A DNA stretch of 15,601 bases from Pseudomonadota bacterium (lineage in GTDB: Bacteria; Desulfobacterota; Anaeroferrophillalia; Anaeroferrophillales; Tharpellaceae), in assembly GCA_015486505.1 (NCBI GenBank), contig WFRP01000079.1, positions 1 to 15,601 on the forward strand, in the 5' to 3' direction. This document shows positions 6,847 to 13,957 of this stretch, piece by piece; position 1 is the first letter of the stretch, and the number at the start of each line of letters is the position of its first letter. The position numbers were made by a program, and so were the translations under genes. The notes below the pieces were generated by a model. It searched no databases, had not been told where the DNA came from, and saw nothing but the letters and a program-made list of their open reading frames with translations.

Positions 6847-6852
6847 CCTCCT
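6847..6852 (-). promoter_or_regulatory. Ribosome binding site of acs
   Basis: AGGAGG on the minus strand with a 7-base spacer to the ATG at 6839; a near-consensus, strong site. Confidence 0.85.
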
Positions 6853-7023
6853 GCGAATTGAATGGTTTGTGGTTTATAACCGGCAATTTGCGCTGTTTTA
6901 AGTCAGCAGCTGTGTTTTTGTCCGGTTACGACTTGAAAAAAAGTATATAAAATACTGTCGACCATAAATTTAAATCATTTAAATCTATAATCCAGGTATT
7001 CTATATTCATTCCGACGGGGAGT

Positions 7024-7050
7024 CCTATAAGAGTGTTATAAAAATGTCAA
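7024..7050 (-). promoter_or_regulatory. acs: Possible sigma70-type promoter for acs
   Basis: Minus strand: TTGACA (7050-7045) and TATAGG (7029-7024) separated by 15 bases, which is shorter than the ideal 17. It would give an untranslated leader of roughly 175 bases. The call rests on the perfect -35 box only. Confidence 0.35.
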
Positions 7051-7268
7051 GTAAAAAGTGTTGTCGAAAATCTATATAGTGGTTTTTCGAGGTTGATTTA
7101 TGCCGGAGAAACTACTTGTTTTAAGCTGTTTTCATTCTAATTTTCATTTGTTGTTGTCGATAGCCAGTTTACGTTAACAGGCGTTAGATGGTCGGATTTA
7201 TACTTCTCCGGTTTTCGGTTTCGCAGATTGTATACAAAATTGCGCTTGACTTCTTTAAATTTATGGTT

Positions 7269-7430
7269 TAGTACCTTACAGGTTATTTTCTTGTTTTTTT
7301 CGACAGCTTTTTTCAACTGTAAAAACGAGAAAATGTTCTGATAAGAGGACTTATTTGCGACCAGCGGAAGTGCCCCTGGGTGCGGGCCGAAAAGGCTCCG
7401 TTTGGGTTGCGGGATATGTTCCCGCATTAG
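7269..7430 (+). repeat. R3 structured repeat, copy B (162 bp)
   Basis: Starts TAGTACCTTACAGG; the first hairpin is extended by a copy-specific apical part in which TTTTTTTCGACAG pairs with CTGTAAAAACGA. One basal pair is lost (AGTAC versus GGACT). The middle contains GACCAGCGGAAGTGCCCCTGG and GGGCC-GAAAA-GGCTC; the last hairpin is GCGGGA-TATGT-TCCCGC. It shares its final TAG with copy C. Confidence 0.85.
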
Positions 7431-7578
7431 TACCTTACAGGTTATTTTCTGCACCAAAAAACAAGATTTAATAATCAGAAAATGTTCTGATAAGAGTACT
7501 TATTTGCGACCAGCGGAAGTGCCCCTGGGTGCGGGCCGTAAGGCTCCGTTTGGGTTGCGGGAGTTGTTCCCGCATTAG
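7428..7578 (+). repeat. R3 structured repeat, copy C (151 bp)
   Basis: Directly follows copy B. The first hairpin has apical ATTTTCTG...CAGAAAAT and is nearly the same as copy A there. The middle has the GACCAGCGG insert and GGGCC-GTAA-GGCTC; the last hairpin is TGCGGGA-GTTGT-TCCCGCA. It ends 146 bp before the prpE start codon. Confidence 0.85.
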
Positions 7579-7710
7579 TTGTAAACCGTTATTTTATTTT
7601 GTTTGCTTATGTGTTATTTTTCGCAAGTTGACAGGGCTGGATAGGCGCCGGCTTTTCATGGTGTTAAGTGGTCTGTTTTAACCGGCTCGGAATGGGTGAA
7701 GGTAGAATTT

Positions 7711-7717
7711 AAGGAGG
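7711..7717 (+). promoter_or_regulatory. Ribosome binding site of prpE
   Basis: AAGGAGG with a 7-base spacer to the ATG at 7725; full consensus, suggesting strong translation. Confidence 0.85.
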
Positions 7718-7724
7718 AAATTAG

Positions 7725-9632
7725 ATGGGAAAGTATGAAGAGCTGTATCGAGAGTCAATTGAATCTCCGGACGAATATTGGGCGAAGGCGGCAGCCGATG
7801 TTGCCTGGGTCAAAAAGTGGGATAAAGTTCTTGATGATTCACGCGCGCCTAATTTTTACTCCTGGTTTACCGGCGCTGAACTTAATACCTGCTATAACGC
7901 GATTGATTATCATGTTGAGAATGGTCGGGCTGATCAGGTGGCGATTATCTATGACAGCCCCCAGACGAATACGGTGCGAAAAATAACCTACAACCAGCTT
8001 TTAGACCAGGTCTCGCGTTTTGCCGGGGTCTTGAAGGCTCAGGGTTTGAAAAAAGGGGATACGGCGATTATCTATATGCCGATGATTCCGGAAACCGCGG
8101 TGGCGATGCTCGCCTGCGCCCGGATCGGCGCAGTTCATTCGGTGGTTTTCGGCGGTTTTGCCCCGAACGAGCTTGCGATCAGGATTAATGATGCCAAACC
8201 GAAACTGATGATTTCAGCTTCCTGCGGCCTTGAAGGTGCGACTAAAGTACTGCCTTACAAACCGCTCCTGGATAAAGCGATTGAGTTGGCGGAAGCCAAA
8301 CCGGAAAAATGTATTATTTTTCAACGGCCACAGGTGAAATCGGAGCTTATTGCCGGACGTGATTTTGACTGGCAGGAGCTTTATGACGCGGCTGAGCCGG
8401 TTGGCTGTACTACGGTCAAGGCGACCGATCCGCTCTATATCCTCTATACCTCCGGTACCACCGGCATTCCCAAGGGAGTCGTTCGCGATAACGGCGGTCA
8501 TGTCGTTGCCATAAAGCAGAGTATGCGGCAGGTTTACGGGGTTGAGCCCGGCGATGTTTACTGGGCCGCCTCCGATGTCGGCTGGGTCGTCGGCCATTCC
8601 TACATTGTCTACGGGCCGCTCTTTTTAGGCTGTACGACCATTCTTTATGAAGGCAAACCGATCGGCACCCCCGATGCCGGGGCCTTCTGGCGGGTTATTT
8701 CGGAACATCAGGTCAAGGTTCTGTTTACGGCCCCGACCGCTTTCCGGGCGATCAAAAAAGAGGACCCCAACGGCGAATTTCTTAAAAAATATGACATCTC
8801 CTGTTTTAAATATCTCTTTTTAGCGGGTGAGCGTCTCGATCCCGATACCTATCATTGGGCCGCGGATCTTTTGAAAATTCCGGTTATCGACCACTGGTGG
8901 CAGACCGAGACCGGCTGGGCGATTGCCGCTAACTGTCTCGGGATTGAGCAGTTTCCGGTTAAACCGGGTTCACCGACCAAGGCGGTACCGGGTTATGCGG
9001 TCAAGATTCTTGATAATGACGGTAATGAACTCGGGCCCAATGAAGAGGGCATTGTTACGATTAAATTGCCGCTGCCGCCCGGCTGCCTGCCGACCTTATG
9101 GCAGCAGGACCAGCGTTATGTTGAATCTTATGTCAGCGTCTATCCCGGTTACTATTTTACCGGTGACGGCGGTTATATTGATGATGAAGGTTACATCTAT
9201 ATCATGGGCCGGGTTGATGATGTTATCAATGTTGCCGGCCATCGCCTGTCCACCGGCGGCATGGAAGAGATTGTCGCGACCCATCCTGATGTCGCGGAAT
9301 GCGCGGTTTTAGGGGTCGAAGATAATCTCAAAGGTCAGGTTCCGGTCGGCTTCTTTGTCCTCAAGGACGGGGTGACGAAATCCGCGGATGAGATTGCCAA
9401 AGAGTGTGTCCAGATGGTGCGGGAGCAGATCGGCGCGGTCGCCTGTTTCCGGATCGCCACCGAAGTCCCGCGCCTGCCGAAAACCCGTTCCGGTAAAATC
9501 CTGCGCGGAACCATGCGCAAGATTGCCGATAATGAAGAGTACCGGATGCCGTCAACCATCGACGATCCGACCGTCTTGAAAGAGATCGAAGAAGCCGTTA
9601 TCAAAATCGGCTACGGCAAAGCCCGGAAGTAG
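7725..9632 (+). CDS. prpE: Propionyl-CoA synthetase (AMP-forming)
   Basis: A 635-residue member of the acyl-CoA synthetase superfamily that resembles PrpE and the eukaryotic ACSS3 group more than Acs. It would turn propionate, ATP and CoA into propionyl-CoA, AMP and diphosphate. The loop YTSGTTGIPKG binds ATP; GWVVGHSYIVYGPL, FLAGERLDPDTYHW and IDHWWQTETGW line the acyl pocket, and the PLPPGCLPTLWQ segment is one I associate with PrpE-type enzymes. GRVDDVINVAGHRLSTGGMEE precedes PKTRSGKILRG with the catalytic lysine at 591. Where Acs has GWVTGH this protein has GWVVGH, and the segment before the WWQTETG motif also differs, in line with a larger substrate, but acetate or butyrate use cannot be excluded. 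No methylcitrate-cycle genes are nearby. A hairpin-forming repeat follows the stop codon. Confidence 0.9.
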   Translation: MGKYEELYRESIESPDEYWAKAAADVAWVKKWDKVLDDSRAPNFYSWFTGAELNTCYNAIDYHVENGRADQVAIIYDSPQTNTVRKITYNQLLDQVSRFAGVLKAQGLKKGDTAIIYMPMIPETAVAMLACARIGAVHSVVFGGFAPNELAIRINDAKPKLMISASCGLEGATKVLPYKPLLDKAIELAEAKPEKCIIFQRPQVKSELIAGRDFDWQELYDAAEPVGCTTVKATDPLYILYTSGTTGIPKGVVRDNGGHVVAIKQSMRQVYGVEPGDVYWAASDVGWVVGHSYIVYGPLFLGCTTILYEGKPIGTPDAGAFWRVISEHQVKVLFTAPTAFRAIKKEDPNGEFLKKYDISCFKYLFLAGERLDPDTYHWAADLLKIPVIDHWWQTETGWAIAANCLGIEQFPVKPGSPTKAVPGYAVKILDNDGNELGPNEEGIVTIKLPLPPGCLPTLWQQDQRYVESYVSVYPGYYFTGDGGYIDDEGYIYIMGRVDDVINVAGHRLSTGGMEEIVATHPDVAECAVLGVEDNLKGQVPVGFFVLKDGVTKSADEIAKECVQMVREQIGAVACFRIATEVPRLPKTRSGKILRGTMRKIADNEEYRMPSTIDDPTVLKEIEEAVIKIGYGKARK

Positions 9633-9639
9633 TTTTATA

Positions 9640-9736
9640 AGTTTTAAGTTGTAAGTTTTAAGCTGTAAGTTATAAGCTGTAAGTTTTAAGCTGGTAAGCC
9701 TTAAAGTTTACGGCTTATAGCTTACAGCTTTTTTTT
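9640..9736. terminator. Repeat-derived bidirectional terminator between convergent genes
   Basis: Tandem variants of AAGTTTTAAGCTGTAAG fill the 102 bp between prpE and the convergent methyltransferase gene. AAGCTGTAAG (about 9676-9685) pairs perfectly with CTTACAGCTT (9721-9730), with further pairing inside (GTAAGCC / GGCTTA), and a run of T follows for the plus strand. The stop codon of the minus-strand gene lies inside this T-run. Confidence 0.7.
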
Positions 9737-10724
9737 ATTGTTCTAAAAGAATGCCCTGATATTCGGCGATATGTTCATAGAATTCGAGAAAAATCTCCTG
9801 GGTTTCATTGATTGGTTTCTGTGAGGTCAGGAGATAGTTTATTTCATCGTCAAATCTGATTTTCAGGAGATCCATCAGGTGGAAACGGGTTACTTTGAAG
9901 TTTAAGGCGATAGCGATCTGTTCGAGGTGGTCAAAGCGGATGTTGTATTCATCGTGTTCTTTAAGGATTATCCGGCGGGGATTACGATCGGCGCCTGGCT
10001 GGATTGAAGGAAAAAGCGAGAAAGGGTAAGGCAGCACCGTATCACAGCCGTGCTCGGTGATGAAGGTGCGGGCAACGTTGGTTTGCGCCAGACGTTCGAT
10101 AAAGAGCAGGGCGCCGTAATTCAGGTTGAAGGGTTCGGTAAGCTTATTTATATCCAGGTTATAAGTTGTAATCAGGCGGCAGGCTTCGCTCAGGATTTCA
10201 CTTTCATTTAATGACGCGGGATTTATCTTTTTAGCGATGGGGTTGGGGGTTGGCGCTGAGTTTTGCAGGTTTTTGCGGGTAAGCCCGGTAATTGTCGGCA
10301 AGTCACCGATAATTTCGTTGAGCAGCAACAGATCGACCGGTTGTTGTTTGAGGTCGGGGAGCCAGGTAAAAAGGTCTGAGCAGTGAAATGAAATCGGATA
10401 TTTTTGCAGGCGTTGCCGCTGTTTTTCAAGAAGGGTCGGCGAAATATCCACCATACCTATCTGCCGCGGTTGTAAAACAGTTAGCAGGCCCGCCATTAAA
10501 GTGCCGTAGCCTGCGCCGATTTCAATGATATTGGCGCAGGCTACGGTAAGGGAGCTGTTGGCAATGAGAAACTCGCCGACTAAGGCCCCGTAGGGGGCCG
10601 GTCGGGTCAGAGCTTTTGCGAAAGCACCGTCGCCGTCTCCCAGGCTTTGACAGATCGTCATCTCCCAGAGCAGGCTTGGATGATCGCCGGTGTAATAATC
10701 TGAAGTCAGGTTAAGTTTCGGCAC
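9735..10724 (-). CDS. SAM-dependent methyltransferase, MidA-like
   Basis: A 329-residue class I methyltransferase. Motif I NIIEIGAGYG (65-74) binds S-adenosylmethionine. It is followed by VDISPTLLEKQRQRL, which matches the 'SP-L--Q' segment of MidA/NDUFAF7 proteins, and by LLLLNEIIGDLPT, which matches their 'NE--DALP' motif. The N-terminal DYYTGDHPSLLWEM also recalls the YYT start of that family. MidA/NDUFAF7 enzymes methylate arginine in respiratory complex I subunits; this member is diverged and the target is unknown. It starts with GTG, 14 bp after the stop of the HIT gene, without a clear ribosome site, so translation may be coupled to the upstream gene. It is the last gene of the lipoprotein-ilvD run and its stop codon lies in the shared terminator region. 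Confidence 0.7.
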   Translation of the reverse strand: MPKLNLTSDYYTGDHPSLLWEMTICQSLGDGDGAFAKALTRPAPYGALVGEFLIANSSLTVACANIIEIGAGYGTLMAGLLTVLQPRQIGMVDISPTLLEKQRQRLQKYPISFHCSDLFTWLPDLKQQPVDLLLLNEIIGDLPTITGLTRKNLQNSAPTPNPIAKKINPASLNESEILSEACRLITTYNLDINKLTEPFNLNYGALLFIERLAQTNVARTFITEHGCDTVLPYPFSLFPSIQPGADRNPRRIILKEHDEYNIRFDHLEQIAIALNFKVTRFHLMDLLKIRFDDEINYLLTSQKPINETQEIFLEFYEHIAEYQGILLEQ

Positions 10725-10738
10725 AATCAGTCGGAAAA

Positions 10739-11074
10739 TCAGCCGCGCAGTTGGCGGCCGCCAATAAGATGGTAGTGAACATGAAAAACCACCTGGCCGC
10801 CCTCTTTGTTGGTATTGGCAAGGATACGATAACCGCTTTCGGCGACCCCGAATTCAAGCGCGAGTTTTTTTATCACATTGTGAATGTCGACAATTATCCC
10901 CATTTCATTATCGGGAATATCGTTTAAGGTCGGATAGTGCTGCTTCGGAATTATCAGCAGGTGGACCGGAGCTTTGGGATTGATATCCTTGAAAGCGTAA
11001 ACTTTATCATCTTCATAGACTTTGTCGGAGGGGATTTCACCCTTTATGATTTTACAGAAAAGACAGTCCTGCAT
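10739..11074 (-). CDS. HIT-family (histidine triad) nucleotide-binding protein
   Basis: A 111-residue protein of the Hint group. It begins CLFCKIIKGEIPSDKVYEDD, has PKAPVHLLIIPKQHY at about 34-48, and ends with the catalytic histidine triad HVHYHLIGGRQLRG, where the GGQVVFHVHYH segment gives His-x-His-x-His. Family members hydrolyse purine nucleoside phosphoramidates and related adenylated compounds in the cytoplasm; the physiological substrate here is unknown. Length and motifs are complete. The start ATG has GAGGAG eight bases upstream. It lies 27 bp after ilvD and 14 bp before the methyltransferase gene, in the same transcription unit. Confidence 0.93.
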   Translation of the reverse strand: MQDCLFCKIIKGEIPSDKVYEDDKVYAFKDINPKAPVHLLIIPKQHYPTLNDIPDNEMGIIVDIHNVIKKLALEFGVAESGYRILANTNKEGGQVVFHVHYHLIGGRQLRG

Positions 11075-11101
11075 TATTTGCGCTCCTCACTGAATTTTAA
11101 A

Positions 11102-12766
11102 TTATTCCATAATCGCGCCCCGGGCCGCCGAGCTTACCTGGCGGGCGTAGCGGGCGAGATAGCCTTTTTTGATTTTGGCTTCCGGCTTTTGCCAGGCGGC
11201 CCGGCGGCGGGCAATTTCGGCATCATCAACCAGCAGGGAGAGTGTGCGCTGCGGGATATCAATTCTAATCTGATCACCCTCTTCAATCAAACCGATCAGG
11301 CCGCCGGCTGCCGCTTCGGGTGAGATATGGCCGATCGCCGCGCCCCGGGTGCCGCCGGAGAAGCGGCCGTCGGTTAAGAGGGCAACTTCCTTGTCGAGGC
11401 CGATTCCGGCCAGCGCCGCCGTCGGTGAGAGCATCTCGCGCATACCGGGGCCGCCCTGCGGGCCTTCATAGCGAATAACGATGACATCGCCGGGGTTGAT
11501 TTCCCGGCCGATTATGGCCGCATAAGCCTCTTCTTCCGCGTCAAAAACCCGGGCTGAGCCCTGATGCACCAGCATCTCCGGGGCGACCGCCGATTGTTTG
11601 ACTACCGCCCCTTCCAGCGCAAGATTGCCGGTTAAAACCGTAAGTCCGCCGGTCGGATGATAGGGATCGGTTAACGGGCGGATGGTGTCGGGATTGGCAA
11701 CCGTAATCTGAGGGTCGGCCAGTACTCCTTTCAGGGTTTGGCCGGTGACGGTTAAGGCTTCTTCATGGAGCAGGCCGGACTGGGCCAGGGTTTTCATAAT
11801 GGCCGCAACTCCGCCGGCCTGGTGCAGGTCTTCCATATGATCCGGGCCGCCGGGCGACATATTGCAGATATGCGGAGTTTTGTCGCTGACCTCGTTAAAA
11901 TCCTGTAAAGTCAGTTCAACTCCGGCCTCATGCGCAATTGCCGGGAGATGAAGCGAGGTATTGGTGGAGCCGCCGAAAGCCATATCCACCGCCAGGGCAT
12001 TGTGAAAAGCCTCTCGGGTTAAAATTTGGCGCAGGGTAATGTTTTTTTCAACCAGGTGCATTATCGCCTCGCCGCCGGCTTTAGCCAGCCGGATTCGGGC
12101 GGCGTCAATCGCTAAGGTTGTGCCGTTGCCGGGCAGGGCAATGCCCAGAGCTTCGGTTAAACAATTCATTGAATTGGCGGTAAACATCCCGCTGCAGGAG
12201 CCGGCGCCGGGGCAGGCGGCATTTTCCAGTTCAATAAGTTCGGCCTCGGTCAGTTCGCCGACCCGGTATTTCCCCATACCTTCAAAAACCGTAATCAGAT
12301 CGATCTCCCGGCCGCCGCAGACCCCGGTGCGCATCGGCCCGCCGCTGACAACTATGGTCGGTAGATCAAGCCGGGCGCCCGCCATAATCATCCCGGGGAC
12401 AATTTTGTCGCAGTTAGGCAGCAGCACGAGGCCGTCAAAAGGATAGGCCCGGGCCATGCTTTCAACCGAATCGGCGATTAATTCGCGGGAGGCGAGTGAA
12501 TATTTCATACCGGTATGGCCCATAGCGATGCCGTCACAGATACCGATGGTCGAAAATTCCATCGGCGTCCCGCCGGCCATACGAATCCCGTCTTTAACCG
12601 CCTGACAGATTTTATCAAGGTGAACATGGCCGGGAATAACTTCATTCGCGGATTGAGCGACACCGATCAGCGGGCGTTTAAGCTCATTGTCGGTGTAGCC
12701 GATAGCTTTAAGCAGGGCCCGATGTGGAGCCCGGTCAATGCCTTTAGTCATTTGCTCAGAGCGCAT
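11102..12766 (-). CDS. ilvD: Dihydroxy-acid dehydratase
   Basis: A 554-residue enzyme of the usual length that dehydrates 2,3-dihydroxy-isovalerate and 2,3-dihydroxy-3-methylvalerate in valine, leucine and isoleucine synthesis. The N-terminus MRSEQMTKGIDRAPHRALLK is typical of the family. Iron-sulfur cluster candidates are C77 (CDGIAMGH), C119 (NCDKIVPGM) and C191 (CPGAGSCSGMFTANSMNC region), plus the catalytic-serine segment TDGRFSGGTRG (S470). FGGSTNTSLHLPAIAHEAG and GCxG-like glycine-rich segments are also present. The ribosome site AAGGAG is 13 bases from this ATG, a long spacer, and it overlaps the stop of the upstream lipoprotein gene, implying coupling. No other ilv gene is in the window, so the gene is separated from the rest of the pathway here. 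Confidence 0.97.
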   Translation of the reverse strand: MRSEQMTKGIDRAPHRALLKAIGYTDNELKRPLIGVAQSANEVIPGHVHLDKICQAVKDGIRMAGGTPMEFSTIGICDGIAMGHTGMKYSLASRELIADSVESMARAYPFDGLVLLPNCDKIVPGMIMAGARLDLPTIVVSGGPMRTGVCGGREIDLITVFEGMGKYRVGELTEAELIELENAACPGAGSCSGMFTANSMNCLTEALGIALPGNGTTLAIDAARIRLAKAGGEAIMHLVEKNITLRQILTREAFHNALAVDMAFGGSTNTSLHLPAIAHEAGVELTLQDFNEVSDKTPHICNMSPGGPDHMEDLHQAGGVAAIMKTLAQSGLLHEEALTVTGQTLKGVLADPQITVANPDTIRPLTDPYHPTGGLTVLTGNLALEGAVVKQSAVAPEMLVHQGSARVFDAEEEAYAAIIGREINPGDVIVIRYEGPQGGPGMREMLSPTAALAGIGLDKEVALLTDGRFSGGTRGAAIGHISPEAAAGGLIGLIEEGDQIRIDIPQRTLSLLVDDAEIARRRAAWQKPEAKIKKGYLARYARQVSSAARGAIME

Positions 12767-12776
12767 AATTTTAAAT

Positions 12777-13940
12777 TTACTCCTTTTTTACTTTTGGTTT
12801 TGACGAATTATTTTGTTTTTCTGAATCTTTAGACTCCTCGTCGGGCGTTCCGATTTCCACCGCCCAGGCTTCGCTGAAACTCGAAGAAAGCGGGATGCGG
12901 GCCTGAGCCAGACTGCCGTCGGCGGCAAAAAAATCAACAACGGAAACCGTGCCCAAGGGTTCCTGAAAACAGAAACCGAGATGGCTGTGGGTTTCAGGGT
13001 CACTGATACTGACCGCTTTGCCGAATACCTGAAGTTTATGGCCGTAATTAAGGTCGCTGCGGTGTCCGGCTTCCAGAATATAAAGTTGGTCCTCGGGCCG
13101 TGATTTAATCTTGCACCACCAGGAAGTTGATTCAATCAGACGCAACAACGGCGTCGGGTGCCGCGGCACCAGCGGTAGGATCAGCCTGCCGTTAAGCCCG
13201 GCGCGAAAGGTGAAGGTCGCGACATTATTACCGGTTTGCGCGTCAATCCAGGTACAGGTATGGAATTGAAAATAACGGCCCGGACTGCTGCTTAGGAACA
13301 GGACAAACTGCACCGGCGCCGGAATCCCGGAATTTTTCAACCAACCGCGGACGGCCCGGGTGATCTCCGCCGGTTGATTCATAAGGCGGCCCTGCTCCCG
13401 TAATGCGGCATTCTGCAATCCCTGAACCCGTAACGGCAGTTGCGCTTCAAGCTCAAGGCCCAGCAAGGTCGCGATTTCAGGCTGGAGCTCGGAAGTTCGG
13501 GTCGGGAAGAGCAGTACCCGGCGGCGCAGCGGCAGAATGACCGGCGGCGCCGCGGCGGGCAATGACTCTACCTGCGGAAGTTCGCTCGCCGGCGCCTTTT
13601 GCTGATTTGCGGTCGTGGTGGCCGTCGTCGTTGCCACCGCTGTGGCTGCGCTCTTTTTGGGTTGCGGCAGATTTACTTTTGTCGCGACATATTTACCGCT
13701 TTGATAAACCGAGGCCGGCACCCACATGCTCGCTTCGACACTGCTGTCGGCAGCGGCGGCCGGGTTGTTGACGCGCACGTAAACAACCCCCTGGACCTCC
13801 ATGGTTTCGATCAACTCATCGGTGATCGGAAAAGAGTCGATCTCCAGCCGGGGCCAGAACGGAATGTGGCAGCCGGCCAGCATTACGGCAAATAAAACGG
13901 CAAATAACAGAGATGCAGAGGTTAACGGGTGCTTAATCAC
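12777..13940 (-). CDS. Lipoprotein with FlgT_C-like C-terminal module
   Basis: A 387-residue protein with a signal peptide and lipobox MLAGC (cysteine 24), so it should be a lipid-anchored envelope protein. A Thr/Ala-rich linker lies at about 97-112. The C-terminal part (about 285-350: ILEAGHRSDLNYG, VFGKAVSISDPETHSHLG, GTVSVVDFFAADGS) matches the C-terminal module of the neighbouring lipoprotein and resembles the C-terminal domain of the flagellar assembly protein FlgT. The mature N-terminus reads CHIPFW, echoing HIPFF in the neighbour. It starts with GTG, 17 bp after the neighbour's stop, with GGAGG 11 bases upstream. The tail is charged (EESKDSEKQNN region). I do not recognise the middle domain. 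A role in envelope assembly is inferred. Confidence 0.7.
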   Translation of the reverse strand: MIKHPLTSASLLFAVLFAVMLAGCHIPFWPRLEIDSFPITDELIETMEVQGVVYVRVNNPAAAADSSVEASMWVPASVYQSGKYVATKVNLPQPKKSAATAVATTTATTTANQQKAPASELPQVESLPAAAPPVILPLRRRVLLFPTRTSELQPEIATLLGLELEAQLPLRVQGLQNAALREQGRLMNQPAEITRAVRGWLKNSGIPAPVQFVLFLSSSPGRYFQFHTCTWIDAQTGNNVATFTFRAGLNGRLILPLVPRHPTPLLRLIESTSWWCKIKSRPEDQLYILEAGHRSDLNYGHKLQVFGKAVSISDPETHSHLGFCFQEPLGTVSVVDFFAADGSLAQARIPLSSSFSEAWAVEIGTPDEESKDSEKQNNSSKPKVKKE

Positions 13941-13957
13941 TTGGTTTCGCGCCTCCG

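Larger units (their letters stand above)
6840..7724. other. 885-bp acs/prpE divergent intergenic region
   Basis: Holds the acs leader, an AT-rich stretch (6930-7100), a possible acs promoter (7024-7050), and R3 copies B and C in tandem (7269-7578). Candidate operator-like sequences are ATTTAAATCATTTAAAT (about 6967-6984), two copies of a self-complementary 8-mer, and AGTAT/ATACT arms at about 6951-6966. A minus-strand frame at 7137-7457 runs through both R3 copies and has no family features, so it is not called as a gene. The stretch 7100-7250 shows no recognisable element. Confidence 0.6.

Noticed and set aside
7137..7457. 106-codon minus-strand open frame through R3 copies B and C
   Set aside because: It runs through two structured repeats, has no ribosome site or family features, and is mirrored by no frame conservation in the other R3 copies.
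7628..7633. TTGACA upstream of prpE as a -35 box
   Set aside because: At 16-18 bases downstream the sequence is GCTTTTC, not close to TATAAT, so no promoter is claimed; prpE's promoter is not located.
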